Positions 10,401 through 21,779 of a stretch of DNA of 34,168 bases are shown piece after piece. The first letter of the stretch is position 1. Each line of letters opens with the position of its first letter. The notes beneath the pieces were generated by a model that saw only the letters and a program-made list of their open reading frames with translations, did not search any database and was not told the DNA's origin. Source of the DNA: Gnetum montanum (Eukaryota > Streptophyta > Gnetopsida > Gnetales > Gnetaceae); NCBI GenBank assembly GCA_015680685.1, contig MNCI01022614.1, forward strand, positions 22,302 through 56,469, written 5' to 3'. The translations under genes were made by a program, and so were the position numbers.

Positions 10401-11665
10401 TATAGAATTGGAGTTTCTACAAGTTTCTTCTTCAACTATTGGAATTCTTTTTCACATTTCTTGGTCCAAAAAAATAGAGCACCTTTCTTTATTAGCTTGA
10501 TCAATAGTTTTGTGATCTTAGAGAAATTCTCTATGAATCATTAGTAGTAGCCCATGTGTCCAAGTAATGACTAGACATCTTTTACAATTTCTAGTTGATG
10601 GGTAATTCCTTGGATGATCCTTATTTTTTCAACATCGACCTCAATTCCTACTTGTGAAGTCCTATGCCCCAATACAATGTCATCATGGATCATTAAATGA
10701 GTCTTCTATCAATTGAGCCATAGATTTTTTTCCATACATCTTTTGAGTAGTTTCTCAAGGCAGTCCAAGGCTTGCTCAAATGTAGCTACATAGGTGGAGA
10801 CATCATCCATAAAGACTTCCATCTTGCTACTAATCTGTTGCTGAAAAATACTTAAGATCATGTGTTAAAAAGTGGCAGGAGCATTGCATAGACCAAAAGG
10901 CATCTTGGGATATGCAAAGGTTCCCCATGGACTTATGAATGTTGTTTTGGCCTGGCCTTCTAGTGTAATCTAGATTTTGTTATAGCCACTATAACCATCC
11001 AAAAAACTGTAATAACAATTCCTAGATATGATGTCCAATACCTAATCAACGAACAACAATGGAAAATTATCCTTGAATGTTGCCATATTCAACAACTAAA
11101 AATCAATGTAGATGCACCAATTGCCACCTTTCTTTGGCACAATTACAATTGGACTAACCCATCCACTATTTGCAATGGGATAGATAAGCCCCTCCTTAAG
11201 GAGTTGTTCAATTTCCTCTTTGACAATCTACTTCAATTTGGGATTCAATCGTCTTTGTAGCTACCTCTTTGGCTTCATGACCAGGTCATTGTAGATATGA
11301 TGTTGGCATATCCTAGGATCAATCCTTGTGATTTTAGGATATGACCAAGTAAAGGGTATTGACCATTTTTCAACCACATTTAACAACATTTGTTTTTGTT
11401 TTAGAGCAAGATTTGCATTGATTATTACCAACTTCCCATTTTTCAAGAGTGCATATTCCATATTAGCAGGAAGAGTTTTTAAATCAATGGGCTCTTGCTT
11501 AAAATTTTTAGGAATTTCCAACTCTCCCCAATAGGTATCATCATTTTCATTATCAGAGAGTTGGTGATGAACTTGCTCTAGTTCATTCATGTTTATGACA
11601 TAAGTGCATGTTAGGCTCTCAGTAAGTTCCATGCACATTGTGCTACTTTCAAGATTAGTGATCAT
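10400..11665 (-). pseudogene. Reverse transcriptase remnant of Gy-3
   Basis: The longest open piece (11665-11261, 134 codons) contains DLKTLPANMEYALL and an IDPRICQHHIY motif, the Athila/Tat lead-in to RT. Downstream in the same direction follow [60 protein letters not shown] and the catalytic loop VFMDDVSTY with FMDD intact (10802-10813). Thumb motifs such as VLGHRTS and LLGHMGYY follow. Fingers, palm and thumb are all present, but several stops interrupt the frame. Confidence 0.85.
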
Positions 11666-11829
11666 TCATTAGGTGCCCTCTTGTTTTGTGGCTATTTCAT
11701 ATAGACACCTTTGAATATATGCTTCATGTGCACATTTCCTGCATGCAAAAATAGATGCTCATTTCATGGACTAGAGTTTCAACATGTAATTGCACCTTGT
11801 ATCACTGTACCTGATGCATGGAACTCACT

Positions 11830-12170
11830 TCTTCTCGATCTTTCCAAATGCATTTTTCTTAGATATTTCTAAGGAAAGATATCATATGCTCATTCTTCAT
11901 CAATAGTACTTAGCCATGCCCTTCCCATGATGATTGGGAAGTCCCCTTTATAGTTCTCAACCTTGATTACTAGGAAATTGGTAGGATAAGACCACCCACA
12001 AACAGTGGTCACAATGTATTCCACCAACCCCAATGGAATAGTAATGGGCTGGTGTACCAATTCCAATAGAATATTACTCTTCTTTAGAGGTGGTAGGTTC
12101 TAAGCAATATACATCTCATGAGAAATCAAGTTCACACTCAAACCTGAATCAGGAAGATCTTTACATTATT
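11830..12170 (-). pseudogene. Retropepsin remnant of Gy-3
   Basis: The active site DSG is kept (codons at 12142-12150) in the context PDSGLSVNLISHEMY. Further on are VEYIVTTVCGWSYP, FLVIKVENYKGDFPIIMGRA and WLSTID, the end of the domain. One stop lies shortly after ISHEMYIA. Function in life: aspartic protease of Gag-Pol. Confidence 0.75.
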
Positions 12171-12249
12171 CATTCCTAGTAATCTATAAATAAATAAGAA
12201 GACTCCCAGGATTAGTGAATTTCTTAGAAAGGTTGTTAGCCTGGATCCA

Positions 12250-14678
12250 ATAAAATATGACATGAGTGAGTATAATAGTATGGATTCTAGGTAGTATTGG
12301 TTTCATAAGGGCTTGAAGGGATTATATGTAAAGGAAGATGGAGAAGTAGGGTTACCAGTAGTAGCTGTATGTGAGGGTTTATGTGGCCTATTAAATTAGA
12401 AGAAAGGTCTTTTCATGATTTAGTTTCCAAACCACTTATCTATGGCACCAGTTATAAGTTAATGGCCTTAGTAGCATTGCATTACTATGGTTGGGTTGGA
12501 AGTTCACCTTACATAGATGGAGTAGGTGGTAGCTATGTTGGGATGGAGGAACAAGTGCAAGAATAAGAGGAGGATAAGGATAAAAAGTGGTATCCCTTAT
12601 TGAATGTGGAGAATGAGTTCAATAGTATTTTGAAGGGTATTAGTGATGTTGAAAAGGAGAAACATGACTGGAAGAGTCACATGGAAACAGGGGTTGATGA
12701 ACATAATACCCATATGGATCTGGTTATCTATAAGGGTATTGCTACCTTGGCAGTGGTAGTGCCCATGACTATGGTTACTACCACTATTGACACCGCTCAT
12801 ATAGTTGTGATCAAGTTCCACTTGGATAATATTATTATTGCTAATGGAACTACCTAGGATTGCCTTGAGGATAAGGTAATCTTCTAGGTATTTTTCTTTC
12901 TACTAGTTGTGGATTCAGAGCATACACCCTAGAGTCCTATAAGTGTGACATAATGGGGCAACATCCCATAGGATGTTCATATTAACAAATGTCACATCCA
13001 CCATCATTATCTGATTCAGTTTTCACAAATTTCTCTACTAGAGCAATCTTGCCCTTACCCCTTTGATTGGCACGTTCAGCTTCTTTTCATCTCCTATGAT
13101 ACTAATCACTACTTTGTCCTTTGGAGTCTTTAGCAATTTTTAGGTTAGCTTGAAATATACTATCTATAGATTCCCATAACTTATCTACCTTACTTGAAAT
13201 TTTGAAGGTAAATTTTTGAATCAGTAAGGTTTTTCAAGTCAACATTTCTTCAACTCTCCTTCTTTTGCTACCTACTAGATTAGTCATTGGATCTGATGGG
13301 CTATTAATTTTGACAATCACCCTTGGGCATAGACTCCAAGAGTTCTTCTCATTTCTAATTAGAGTCCATCTATGATATGGCAAAGTATATCCTATTGAGA
13401 ATTACCATTCCTAGGACATCTATGTAATAGAGAATAGTATTAAACCATGGTGGCATCCAAGGCTTCATGTATCCCTTATTTCCATCCTTAGATTTACCTC
13501 CTTAAGTTGGACACTTGGAAGTACATTTGATATTTTTCATTGAATGGTTTGAGCATTATACTCCACCATTTGATCTATTCTGGTTCTAAGGACAAGTACC
13601 AGCTTTCTACTTCTTTGATGAATGTCTTGGAAAAAAACTTAAGCTTTTTCTAGTCATTTTTTATATTTTTCAAAGCACATGCATCATCAAAATCTTGAAG
13701 ATGGTTCTGCAGATCTAAGTTATATTCCCCTTGAAACTTAGGGATATTGTTCTTATCTAGCATCTTGATTCAACTATCCTTTATGTGCCTTGTGGAAATT
13801 CTCACTACCTTTGCAATGTTTAGCATGCTTTAGGTAGTAAGTAAAGGCTCATCAAGGCCATAATTCTAGTGCCTATGATGCCCTCTACTACCCCTTCATT
13901 CATGGTAATGAGCCTCTCTTGAATGTTCATTCCCTAGGTCTTGACTTTCCTAATAGTCCCTATGATCATCTCGGTCTTGTCAATCACCTCCATCATGATC
14001 GCATCCCCTATGGTTGCATTCAGAGCTAGAAGAGGAAGAAGATGATGATGAAGGTGAAGAGGAAGCCATCCCCTCTTCAATGATCATAACCACAATTACA
14101 ATCATGTTTCTTTCTTACATCCCTTTCATGACTCTCCTCCTTAGATGCCCCTTTGTCATGGAATCTATTCTTGCCAAAACCATAATTATGGATCATGGAT
14201 TGCAAGTTTTGGTTTTGATCTCCTTCACTAAAGTCAAAGAGAGAAGTCTCTTTGAATGAAAAACCCCTACAAAAGGATTCTCCATCATCTCTTTGGTTCA
14301 TCAAGAATGGGGAATGATTGGACCACTTTCCCTTCACAGACTTGTAGTGTTGCTCTAACTATCAATCCCTTGGATGTTGTGTATTAGTGGGATGATAATC
14401 CCTGGCATGACTATCCTAGATAACATACTCAACATGAAGCCCCTGGATGCCCAACCACATAAGAGTTTGTTAGAGCATCGCAGGAATGGATCAATTGGGA
14501 AGTAACACAATGTTACCCTCCATATCTCACCATAGTAGTAGTTCATCCTGGTGTAGGATGAAGGTGAAATTAGGTACATACTCATCAGGATGAGCACATA
14601 CCACTCTATATTATTTGGGAATCTACTAATTTTCTCCATCATACTTGGACAGAGAATCACTCCTGTAAAAAAAAACAT
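12250..14678 (-). pseudogene. Gag remnant of Gy-3
   Basis: Minus-strand domains in order: an N-terminal block with HPDEYVPNFTFILHQDE and DMEGNIVLL (about 14590-14500), a frame with SLFDFSEGDQNQNLQ (14337-14077), a poly-Ser stretch (about 14070-14020), the Retrotrans_gag core from NIPKFQGEYNLDLQNHL (13735) to LGVYAQG (about 13310), and a remnant of the zinc-knuckle area (CCPIMSHL, YALNPQ, about 12970-12900). A Tyr/Pro/His-rich linker leads to protease. Gy-5 shares the N-terminal block; Gy-2 and Gy-4 do not. Many stops. Confidence 0.7.
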
Positions 14679-14822
14679 CTTATATTAGAAGACAAGAAAT
14701 GTAGTGTGCTTTCTTAAAATTGTTGTAGTTATGTTAATGTATGATATGAATTTAGGATTCATTCTAACAATATTGAATAATTTTTTACTAAGTCCTATAT
14801 AGTGCATGTAAAAAACAAAAGG

Positions 14823-14840
14823 TCTCTAGCAATGGTGCTA
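14823..14840 (-). other. Primer binding site of Gy-3 (tRNA-Asp type)
   Basis: The minus strand reads TAGCACCATTGCTAGAGA one base after the LTR end. It matches the complement of the tRNA-Asp 3' end at 12 of 18 positions; all six differences are transitions. Confidence 0.75.
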
Positions 14841-14841
14841 A

Positions 14842-15682
14842 TGATGAGTGGTAAGGTACCCCTACATCCAACCATACAAATCACAAGCATTCATGCACAA
14901 TCTGGATGAATTTTGTAAACCTTAAGTTCCCATATACATTGATTCTAGGATGTGAAATCTAATCATGACAATTGTTGTCTTCCCAACTACACTTGTGGCG
15001 CTTAGTTATATGGTTAAGTGTAATTAAGGCACATGATTTTTATTATTTTATATTTTATACATCTACAATTAACAAGTTGAAACTCAATTTCTGAACCAAT
15101 TTAACTAATCTAATTGCTAATTAATAACTAACTATCCTAACATAAGTATCCAATACTACTTTTTGTGCACATCTTGAACACATGTAACACTATTGGGTTA
15201 CCAAATGTTAAACATTACTACAATTACCAAGCATCATACACTTGCTCAAAGAAGTTATACTTTTGTGCCTAATTAATTGCTATTTAATCTAGCTAGCTTA
15301 ATTTAGCTTAATTACTTGAAAGAATTAAAGGAGTTGCACAAAACATTAAATGCATGAATAACATATTTAAGCTCATCTTTATTACTACACATACTACCAT
15401 GCTCAAGTACAATAATGCACAAATAAAGATCCGTACACTTAATGACTCCTACTACGAGCACTTTGGAAAATATTCTAACTTTAGAGAAAAGAAGTTGTAA
15501 GAGCTCTACCATGCTATGGAAAAAAAAACTATTTCCAATGTATGCCAAAGTGCTATATTTATAGGCAAGCACACATCCCACGATATTGGATATCCGACAT
15601 TGCTTCTTGGGCCCTAATATCGGGTATCCAATATCAAGGCTTAAATATCTTATATTGGAGCCATGCCAAATACGGTTCATCA
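14842..15682 (-). repeat. 5' LTR of Gy-3 (841 bp)
   Basis: Plus strand TGATGAGTGGTAAGG to GGTTCATCA. It is followed on its internal side by the PBS and on the outer side by TGAAT. On the minus strand the TATA box is at 15555-15562, and AATAAAGATGAGC near 15370 marks the poly(A) region. Confidence 0.9.
15555..15562 (-). promoter_or_regulatory. TATA box of the Gy-3 5' LTR
   Basis: TATAAATA on the minus strand, about 120 bp into the LTR. Upstream (15579-15660) are decayed GATATTGG/CCAATATC inverted words like those in the Gy-1 U3. Confidence 0.6.
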
Positions 15683-15687
15683 TGAAT
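15683..15687. repeat. Target-site duplication TGAAT, right copy (Gy-3)
   Basis: Identical to 5757-5761 and directly after TTCATCA of the Gy-3 5' LTR. Confidence 0.85.
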
Positions 15688-16007
15688 CATGAATTATATC
15701 CAAGTAAAATTCTACTTAAATAATATGTTGTACAATCAACCCAAATGCATGTTGTGGTATTTGTTAATAATTACTAGGCTATTGAAATAAACTACAAGAG
15801 TATGGTTATACTAGTAACTAAAACAATGCATAAACATGATAGGTAAATTGTATTTATAAGTATTTTTCATAACTACATCAACATAGATGTGTTAACATAG
15901 CAAAGGCTTAGTTAATTAAGCAACATTAACCTATCAACATTAATAAAGCTACATAGATGCATCAATGTTAACTAAGCCCATTTGAAATTATACTTCATTG
16001 TTCATCA
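15688..16007 (-). repeat. 5' LTR of Gy-2, U3 part, displaced by Gy-3
   Basis: Continues the LTR that breaks off at 5761. It ends TTCATCA at 16001-16007, the outer end seen in the Gy-3 LTRs. A minus-strand ACTTATAAATAC at about 15850 can serve as TATA box. The two pieces add up to 900 bp, similar to the 841-940 bp of the other LTRs. An 11-bp inverted repeat (15905-15915 and 15968-15978) lies in this U3. Confidence 0.6.
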
Positions 16008-16244
16008 TTTACCATTAAAAAATAACAATGTCCTTTGCAAATGATAAGAAATTATTAGAAATATCTGATAAAGTTTAGAATACAAATCTTTCAACACCAT
16101 TATGGTGCATTTGTACTAATGCACCTAGTTGAAATGCTAATATATTTGCACAATATGATATGCATTAATTACACCACCATTAAAAAAGAGTTAATGAAAG
16201 TTTTGTATGCACTTAAATAGTTTAGACATTAACTAATTAGTAGT
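16008..16244. other. Spacer between Gy-2 and Gy-4
   Basis: 237 bp of AT-rich DNA between the outer ends of two divergently oriented LTRs. Nothing recognised; it may be the older host DNA that both elements entered. Confidence 0.4.
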
Positions 16245-17073
16245 TGATGAAGTGTCAATAAGTTGATTATGTCAATGCATTCTCTTTGATGCAACCCTAT
16301 CAACACATCCTAGGATGCATTGGCATATATGCATCGACACTAATTCTTTTGAAGCCTGTATAAGTGTGAACACCAACCACATTTATGGCACTATTGATCA
16401 CTCTGTTAGCCAAATTCTTACAGTTTTCTTCTATAGGACTTGGAAAAATTTCTTTTTAAGTATCCATGGCATAGATTAAATCAATTGTATGGAATTTTAC
16501 TCGAGTGCAAGCTATACCTAGATAGAGTTGCATGAACAAAAATAAAATCAAGATTCCTTCTCTTTATTGCAGCACTTGGATTAGCTTAAGTTTACTTTTA
16601 AGAATGTTACTTTACATGCCATTTACTATATTGTACTTAAGCATTAATATTTCATTTCATAAGTAATGTGAGTATGACTACTTCGAGCATAATATACTAA
16701 AGCTTAGTAATCCCAGTAGTGTTAGTATACATTCAGGATGTGTACAAAAAGTAAAAATAGATACTCCATGTTTAGGATAGTTTAACTATTAATTAGTTAA
16801 AGCTTAATATTTTAACCACTTCCTTTATTAGTACATTTTAAGATAAAAAATAATAAAATTATAAATATAAATATCTTACATCTTAATTACACTTAGCCAT
16901 AGGAATGAAGTTAACACAAGTGATAATTGGGAAGATAATGACTAGTAACCACACATTTTTCCTATATAGGAAATAGGGCACTTAGGTAGAACACATCCAT
17001 GAAATTTTTCTAGATCTTGTGTACACACTTGTGATTTGTTTAATTATGTGTAGGAAATACCCACTACTCATCA
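16245..17073 (+). repeat. 5' LTR of Gy-4 (829 bp)
   Basis: Starts TGATGAAGTG and ends ACTACTCATCA just before the PBS. Its middle follows the Gy-3 LTR in order (TTATGGCACT, CTTACAGTTTTCTTCTATAGG, TTTATTGCAGCACTTGG). The 3' end is certain; the start rests on the TGATGA motif and the length and is less sure. Confidence 0.65.
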
Positions 17074-17074
17074 T

Positions 17075-17092
17075 TGGCATCGTTGCTAGAGA
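17075..17092 (+). other. Primer binding site of Gy-4 (tRNA-Asp type)
   Basis: TGGCATCGTTGCTAGAGA one base after the LTR. 13 of 18 positions match the tRNA-Asp complement; all differences are transitions. Confidence 0.8.
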
Positions 17093-17262
17093 TGCTATTT
17101 TTAGCTATCTGCACTAAGTGTTTTTAGATAGTAAATTCATACAAGGTCATTGTAAGACTATAATTCATAATCCTTAAATAAATAATAATATTTTATTTAA
17201 AGCATACTATAAAATAAAAACTAAAAATTTCCTCTTNGTCCAACTTAGAAAATATAAATTCA

Positions 17263-19400
17263 TGAAGGTCCATCATAAAGCCTCCAAGGGCAAGAAGGTC
17301 CTGATCTCACTAACCTAACAATCAGAAAAGGAGGATAATGAACATTCATTAGGGTAATCCAACATCAAGGAGAAAAACCAATGAACCAGAACAACACAAC
17401 TCATCAATGATTATGTTCAACCTTGGTAAGCAACCAAGGTAAGGGGAAAACTAGTCCTAAAACTAGAAAAACCTTAAGGCCAAGGTCCCCCAATCATTCA
17501 TCAAAAGAAAAACCAATGAACCAAAGAAAGATGGCAAGCTAGTACAACTCTCCTAGTCATAAATCCTCATCATCTTCCTCATCATCAAGCTTTGACAAGC
17601 AGGAACATGTTTGAGACTAAAGGAAAAATAATCATCGTTAAGATGGAGATAATAAAATACTATATCATAGAGATGGAAGGATAGAACATAAACAGTGGCA
17701 AAAAGAAAAGGATCATTAAGAGAGAATACATAGTACACCACATCATAGGAGACATGGTCATGACAAGAGCCATCATGAATATGATAACTATGATGAACCA
17801 CTGCTTGCTACTAGAAGCATGATAAATATCTTAGAAGTAGCCCATATTCTCAACAAACATTAAATGGATAACCAAATCAAATAGCTTAGTATGAATAGCA
17901 TCCCTAAGTTTGAAGGAGGTTATAATGCCAATATACAACATCATTTGCAAACCTTCCATAATGCTTGTGCCTTGTAGAACATTGATACTAAGTGTAAAAA
18001 GCTCAAATTATTTCCTAGAATACTCATCAAAGAAGCTAAAATTTAGTACTAGCCTTTGGAGCCAGAATCTGTCCATAGATGGATTACAATTTTGTAACTA
18101 TTTGATAATAAATATCAAATGTACTTCAAGATGTCTAGCTTAAGAAAAAAAATTCAAGGATGGAATCAAGATAATTCTAAATCCCTTGATGTAACCTTGG
18201 AAAGGTATTGGTCTCTTCTACACCGATGCCTAGGCCATGATTTTTTTCAAATAGAGCAACTTTGCCATGTGATAGATGGGCTCAAGAATAAAATTAGAGA
18301 GACTCTTAGGGTTTATGCCTAAGGAAGATTGTTAGAAATGAAAGTCCATCAAATCTAAAGATGTACTAATTAAGTGGCCAAAGAAGAAGAAGAACTAAAA
18401 AAGAAAGAAAGTGTAGAGGAGTATAACAAAGATCCCTCCATTCACAAAAGGAAGATACATCTCTGCAATCTAAAGGAGAAAGCAGAACTTGAAGAGGTGG
18501 TAAAAGAAAAACCTTACTAATTTAAAAATCCATCACAAAAATATCAACTAAGGTGGATAAAATGTGGGACTCCTTAGATGAAAAGTTCCAAACCACTCTA
18601 AAAATTTTGAAGGAGAAAACTAAGTAGGAAAATAGAGACAAAGATAGAAGGAGAAGAAGGGATGCAAAAAAGGATTACCATTAATAGAAAGATAAGCCAT
18701 AGTAGTGGAGGAGGTTTTAGACTCTAAAAAAAAAGATGAAGGGTATGATATCTGCCAATATGAACATTCCAAGAAATGTTTCCCAATACTATCACACCTA
18801 CAAGAATATGGGATTTATTCCTTGAATCCAAAATTTGCAAGAAGGAAACCACCTAGGATATTGCCTTATCAACAATGTAATTATTGGTAATAATTCCACC
18901 AAAAATAGTATTATTTAAGTGGAATGTCATCTCAACCTTAATACCATTATCATCAATGGCAAACCCATAGTCATGGGAATGCCATTGCTAAGATGACAGT
19001 ATTCTTACGACCAACCAAATGCATATGGATATTATGTCTAGCAACCTATATCTCCTAGTGGCTCTACAAGCCACACCTTTTTCTCATTATTATGATCCCC
19101 TAAATATCATAGACTTACTACTTCATGAGAAGAATTACCTTCCACTTACACTCCTCATTATCCACTACAACACTCTACACCTTACACCTCTACTCCTTTG
19201 CCACCTACATTGCCTATGTAAGGAGAGATGCCATCGCAACCTCAAAAATGCAATGCCACATGGGTTGTGAACTTACAACTGGATAACAAATCAAGTGGTT
19301 TTCAGCATAAGCCTCAAATAAGGGCTTTCTTTAGGTCCAATAGTCCATCTAAACCCTTGTAGGAATCTATGGCTATGAATCCTCCTCAAACTACTCCAAA
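17263..19400 (+). pseudogene. Gag remnant of Gy-4
   Basis: A start at 17263 reads MKVHHKASKGKKV. A Ser run (SPSHKSSSSSSSSSFDK, about 17550-17600) is followed by a His/Asp/Arg-rich tract. The Retrotrans_gag core begins with MNSIPKFEGGYN near 17892 and contains HHLQTFHNACAL, NKYQMYFKMSSLRKKIQGW and LLHRCLGHDFFQIEQL, ending at YA about 18322. Lys/Glu-rich DNA follows, then a knuckle-like CQYEHSKKC (about 18750) and a Tyr/Pro/Ser-rich linker (19010-19400). One base is N at 17237 in the leader. Several stops. Confidence 0.7.
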
Positions 19401-19539
19401 GATACCCATTGAGCCATCTTTAAATTAAAGATCACAAAATGTACATATTGTAATGTTGACACATGTATTCATAGACTGGATAAAGGTAAGACACCTTCTT
19501 AGGAAAATAACTAATCTTAGAAGTCCCCTAATTTATTTG

Positions 19540-19946
19540 TATATAATAGAAAATGATCCGTGCAAAGCTCTACTAGACTCAGGTCCTAAGGTGAACTTAA
19601 TTTCCCAAGAAATGTATAAAACTTAGAAATTAAATCCACTTAAAAAATGTAACATTGAGTTAAAAATTTCTAATCAATCCATCACTGTTCCCTTGGGCTT
19701 GATAGAAAATATTGTGACCACTTTGTGTAGATGGTCATATCCAGTAGATTTCATGGTTATCCCTGTAGATAACTATAAAGGAGATTTTTCAATTATCATG
19801 GGAAGGGCTTGGTTAAGTAAAATTGATGCCAAGTTAGGGATCAAAGGCCTCTCCTTAGAAATTTTCAAGGAAAATGAATTTAAAGAGATTGAGAAGAAGA
19901 GAGTTCCTTGCATCATGTATAATGATACAAGGTGTCATTGCATGTA
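19540..19946 (+). pseudogene. Retropepsin remnant of Gy-4
   Basis: ALLDSGPKVNLISQEMYK carries the active-site DSG (19576-19584). After one stop the frame 19693-19946 holds LIENIVTTLCRWSYPVDFMV, GDFSIIMGRAWLSKID and IEKKRVPCIMYND. This is the best-preserved complete protease of the window. Confidence 0.8.
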
Positions 19947-20259
19947 GAAAATACAAACTGTAAAAAGCACATCGATTATAGCATGCAAGAAGTATGCCAA
20001 AACTACAAATATCTAAAGGTTCCTATACACAGTAGGCACAAAATAAGAAGTTATCCAATTGTTTACAACAAATGATAGCTCTAGCTCCAAAATATGCATG
20101 GAACTAGCTGAAATCCTCACAAGTGCTTACATTGATAAGATGGACGTAACGAAGCAAATCTAGAATTAAATCTTTGAAGAAGAATATAGGAAAGAGGCAA
20201 AAATGGATTAGGAAGAGTTGGAAATCCCTAATATTTATAAACAAAAGCCATTGGAACTA

Positions 20260-21330
20260 AAGTCCTAATCAACATCTCTAAAATATGTATTTCTTGATAA
20301 TGGAAAATTAGTAATCATCAATGTCCATCACACTAAGGAACAAAAGGAGAAGCTACTAAAGGTAGTCAACAAATGGTCAATATCCTTTGCTTCGTCATAT
20401 AATGAATTGATAGGAATAGATCCGTTCATGTGCTAGCATCAAATCTACATAGAATCCACTATTAAACCTAAGAGGTAGTTGTAAATAAGGTTGAATCCAA
20501 AACTAAAGCAAGTTGTTAAAATGAAGTTGAAAATATTCTTAAAGTAGGATTCATCTATCCAATGGTAGATAATGAGTGGGTAAGCCCACTCATTCCTATA
20601 CAAAAGAAAGGGGGATAATGGAGAGTTTGTATAGACTTCAAGCTATTGAACATGGCCAGGTTCAAGAATCATTTTTCATTACCATTTGTGAACCAAGTGT
20701 TGGACACAATTGTAAGGCATAGCTATTATAGTTTTCTGGATAGGTACAGTGAATGTAATCAAATATAAATTTCTCTAAAAGAATAGGCCAAAATAACTTT
20801 CACAAGTTTCTACGAGACTTTCTCATATAAAAAGATGTTCTTTTGCCTATGTAATGCTTCTGCAACTATAAAATACCTCTTTCTAAGCATCTTTCAGCAA
20901 AAAATTGGCAATGGTATGGAATTCTTTATGAATGACTTCTCCACCTATGAAGATAACTTTAAGCAAGCATTGGACCATCTTAAGTACAAAAATGATGTGT
21001 GGAGAAAAAGTTGTGGATCACCTAGTAGAAGAGACATTTGATGGTCCAAGAAGGCATTGTCTTAGGGCATAGAATTTTAAGAAAAGAAATTATGGTGGAC
21101 CTTGAAAAGATATGGGTTATCCAAGAAATAACCACAAAATCTCAAAGCACCAAGGATGTAAGATCATTCCTTAGTCATACTGGTTACTACAAGCATTTCA
21201 TTGAAAACTTTTCTACATTCACCAAATCACTAGTTGAGCTTACCAAGAAGGATGCAACCTCTAAATGGACCAAGGAATACAAACATGTATTTAGATACTT
21301 AAAGAAAAAGCTCATAGAAACACCAATTCT
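20260..21330 (+). pseudogene. Reverse transcriptase remnant of Gy-4
   Basis: Lead-in motifs (VFLDNGKLVIINVHH, IGIDPFMC) start near 20280. RT motifs follow: WVSPLIPIQKKGG (20577-20617), the FCLCNASATIKYLFLS-type block at 20836, and the catalytic loop FFMNDFSTY, where the first Asp of FMDD is Asn (20931-20933). The thumb/connection frame 21038-21334 has VLGHRILRKEI, VRSFLSHTGYYKHFIENFS and FRYLKKKLIETPIL. Frameshifts and stops break the gene into at least four pieces. Confidence 0.8.
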
Positions 21331-21720
21331 ATGAGCCCCTGATTGGTCCAAACCTTCTCACATCATGACAAATGCATCCAACTATGCATTAGGAGTGATA
21401 CTTACAAAAATGGATGATCATAAATGTCCATATTATATCCATTGTACAAGCAGGAGCATTATGGGTGCATAGCCCAATTACAGCACTATAGAAAAGGAAC
21501 TCATGGTGGTGGTGTATACTTTATAAAAATTTAGGCATTATGTGTTTGGATATCTAATTTTTATGCACACTAATCACAGTGTAATCACTTCTTAATGAAT
21601 AAGCTAGCTATGAGCCCCTATGTTATATAGTGGTTGGTAATCTTGCAAGAGTTTAATTAAATGATGGTGGACCAAAAGAGGACTAAGAATATAGTTGTAG
21701 ATCATTTTTCTGGGTTAATA
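21331..21720 (+). pseudogene. RNase H remnant of Gy-4
   Basis: HIMTNASNYALGVILTKMDD (21361-21420) corresponds to the DAS motif region with the catalytic Asp as Asn, as in Gy-3. ELMVVVYTL near 21499 is the ELLAVV-like motif and carries the Glu. MHTNHSVI near 21563 stands where HTDH is found in Gy-3, so that Asp is lost as well. Confidence 0.65.
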
Positions 21721-21779
21721 TGGGATCGCAATGATAATGAAAATTCCTTATCTAATTAATTTCTAGATGAACTTATTTT

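Larger units (their letters stand above)
5762..15682 (-). mobile_element. Gy-3: complete but dead Ty3/gypsy (Athila/Tat-like) element, 9.9 kb
   Basis: Two related LTRs, identical 5-bp flanks (TGAAT), a PBS at 14823-14840 and a full set of domains on the minus strand in the order gag, protease, RT, RNase H, integrase define a whole element. This order puts it in Ty3/gypsy; the tRNA-Asp PBS and 2-kb post-integrase spacer point to Athila/Tat. It inserted into the 5' LTR of Gy-2. In the first 61 aligned bases at the TGATGAG end the LTRs differ at 11 sites, mostly transitions, so the insertion is old. Stops and frameshifts occur in every domain. Confidence 0.9.

Noticed and set aside
12381-12857. 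Two plus-strand frames of 61 and 85 codons
   Set aside because: They lie opposite the Gag-protease linker of Gy-3; no start context or domain supports them.
14014-14259. Plus-strand frame with a striking Glu/Asp run at its start
   Set aside because: It is the antisense of the poly-Ser tract of Gy-3 Gag, which has counterparts in the other elements in the coding direction.
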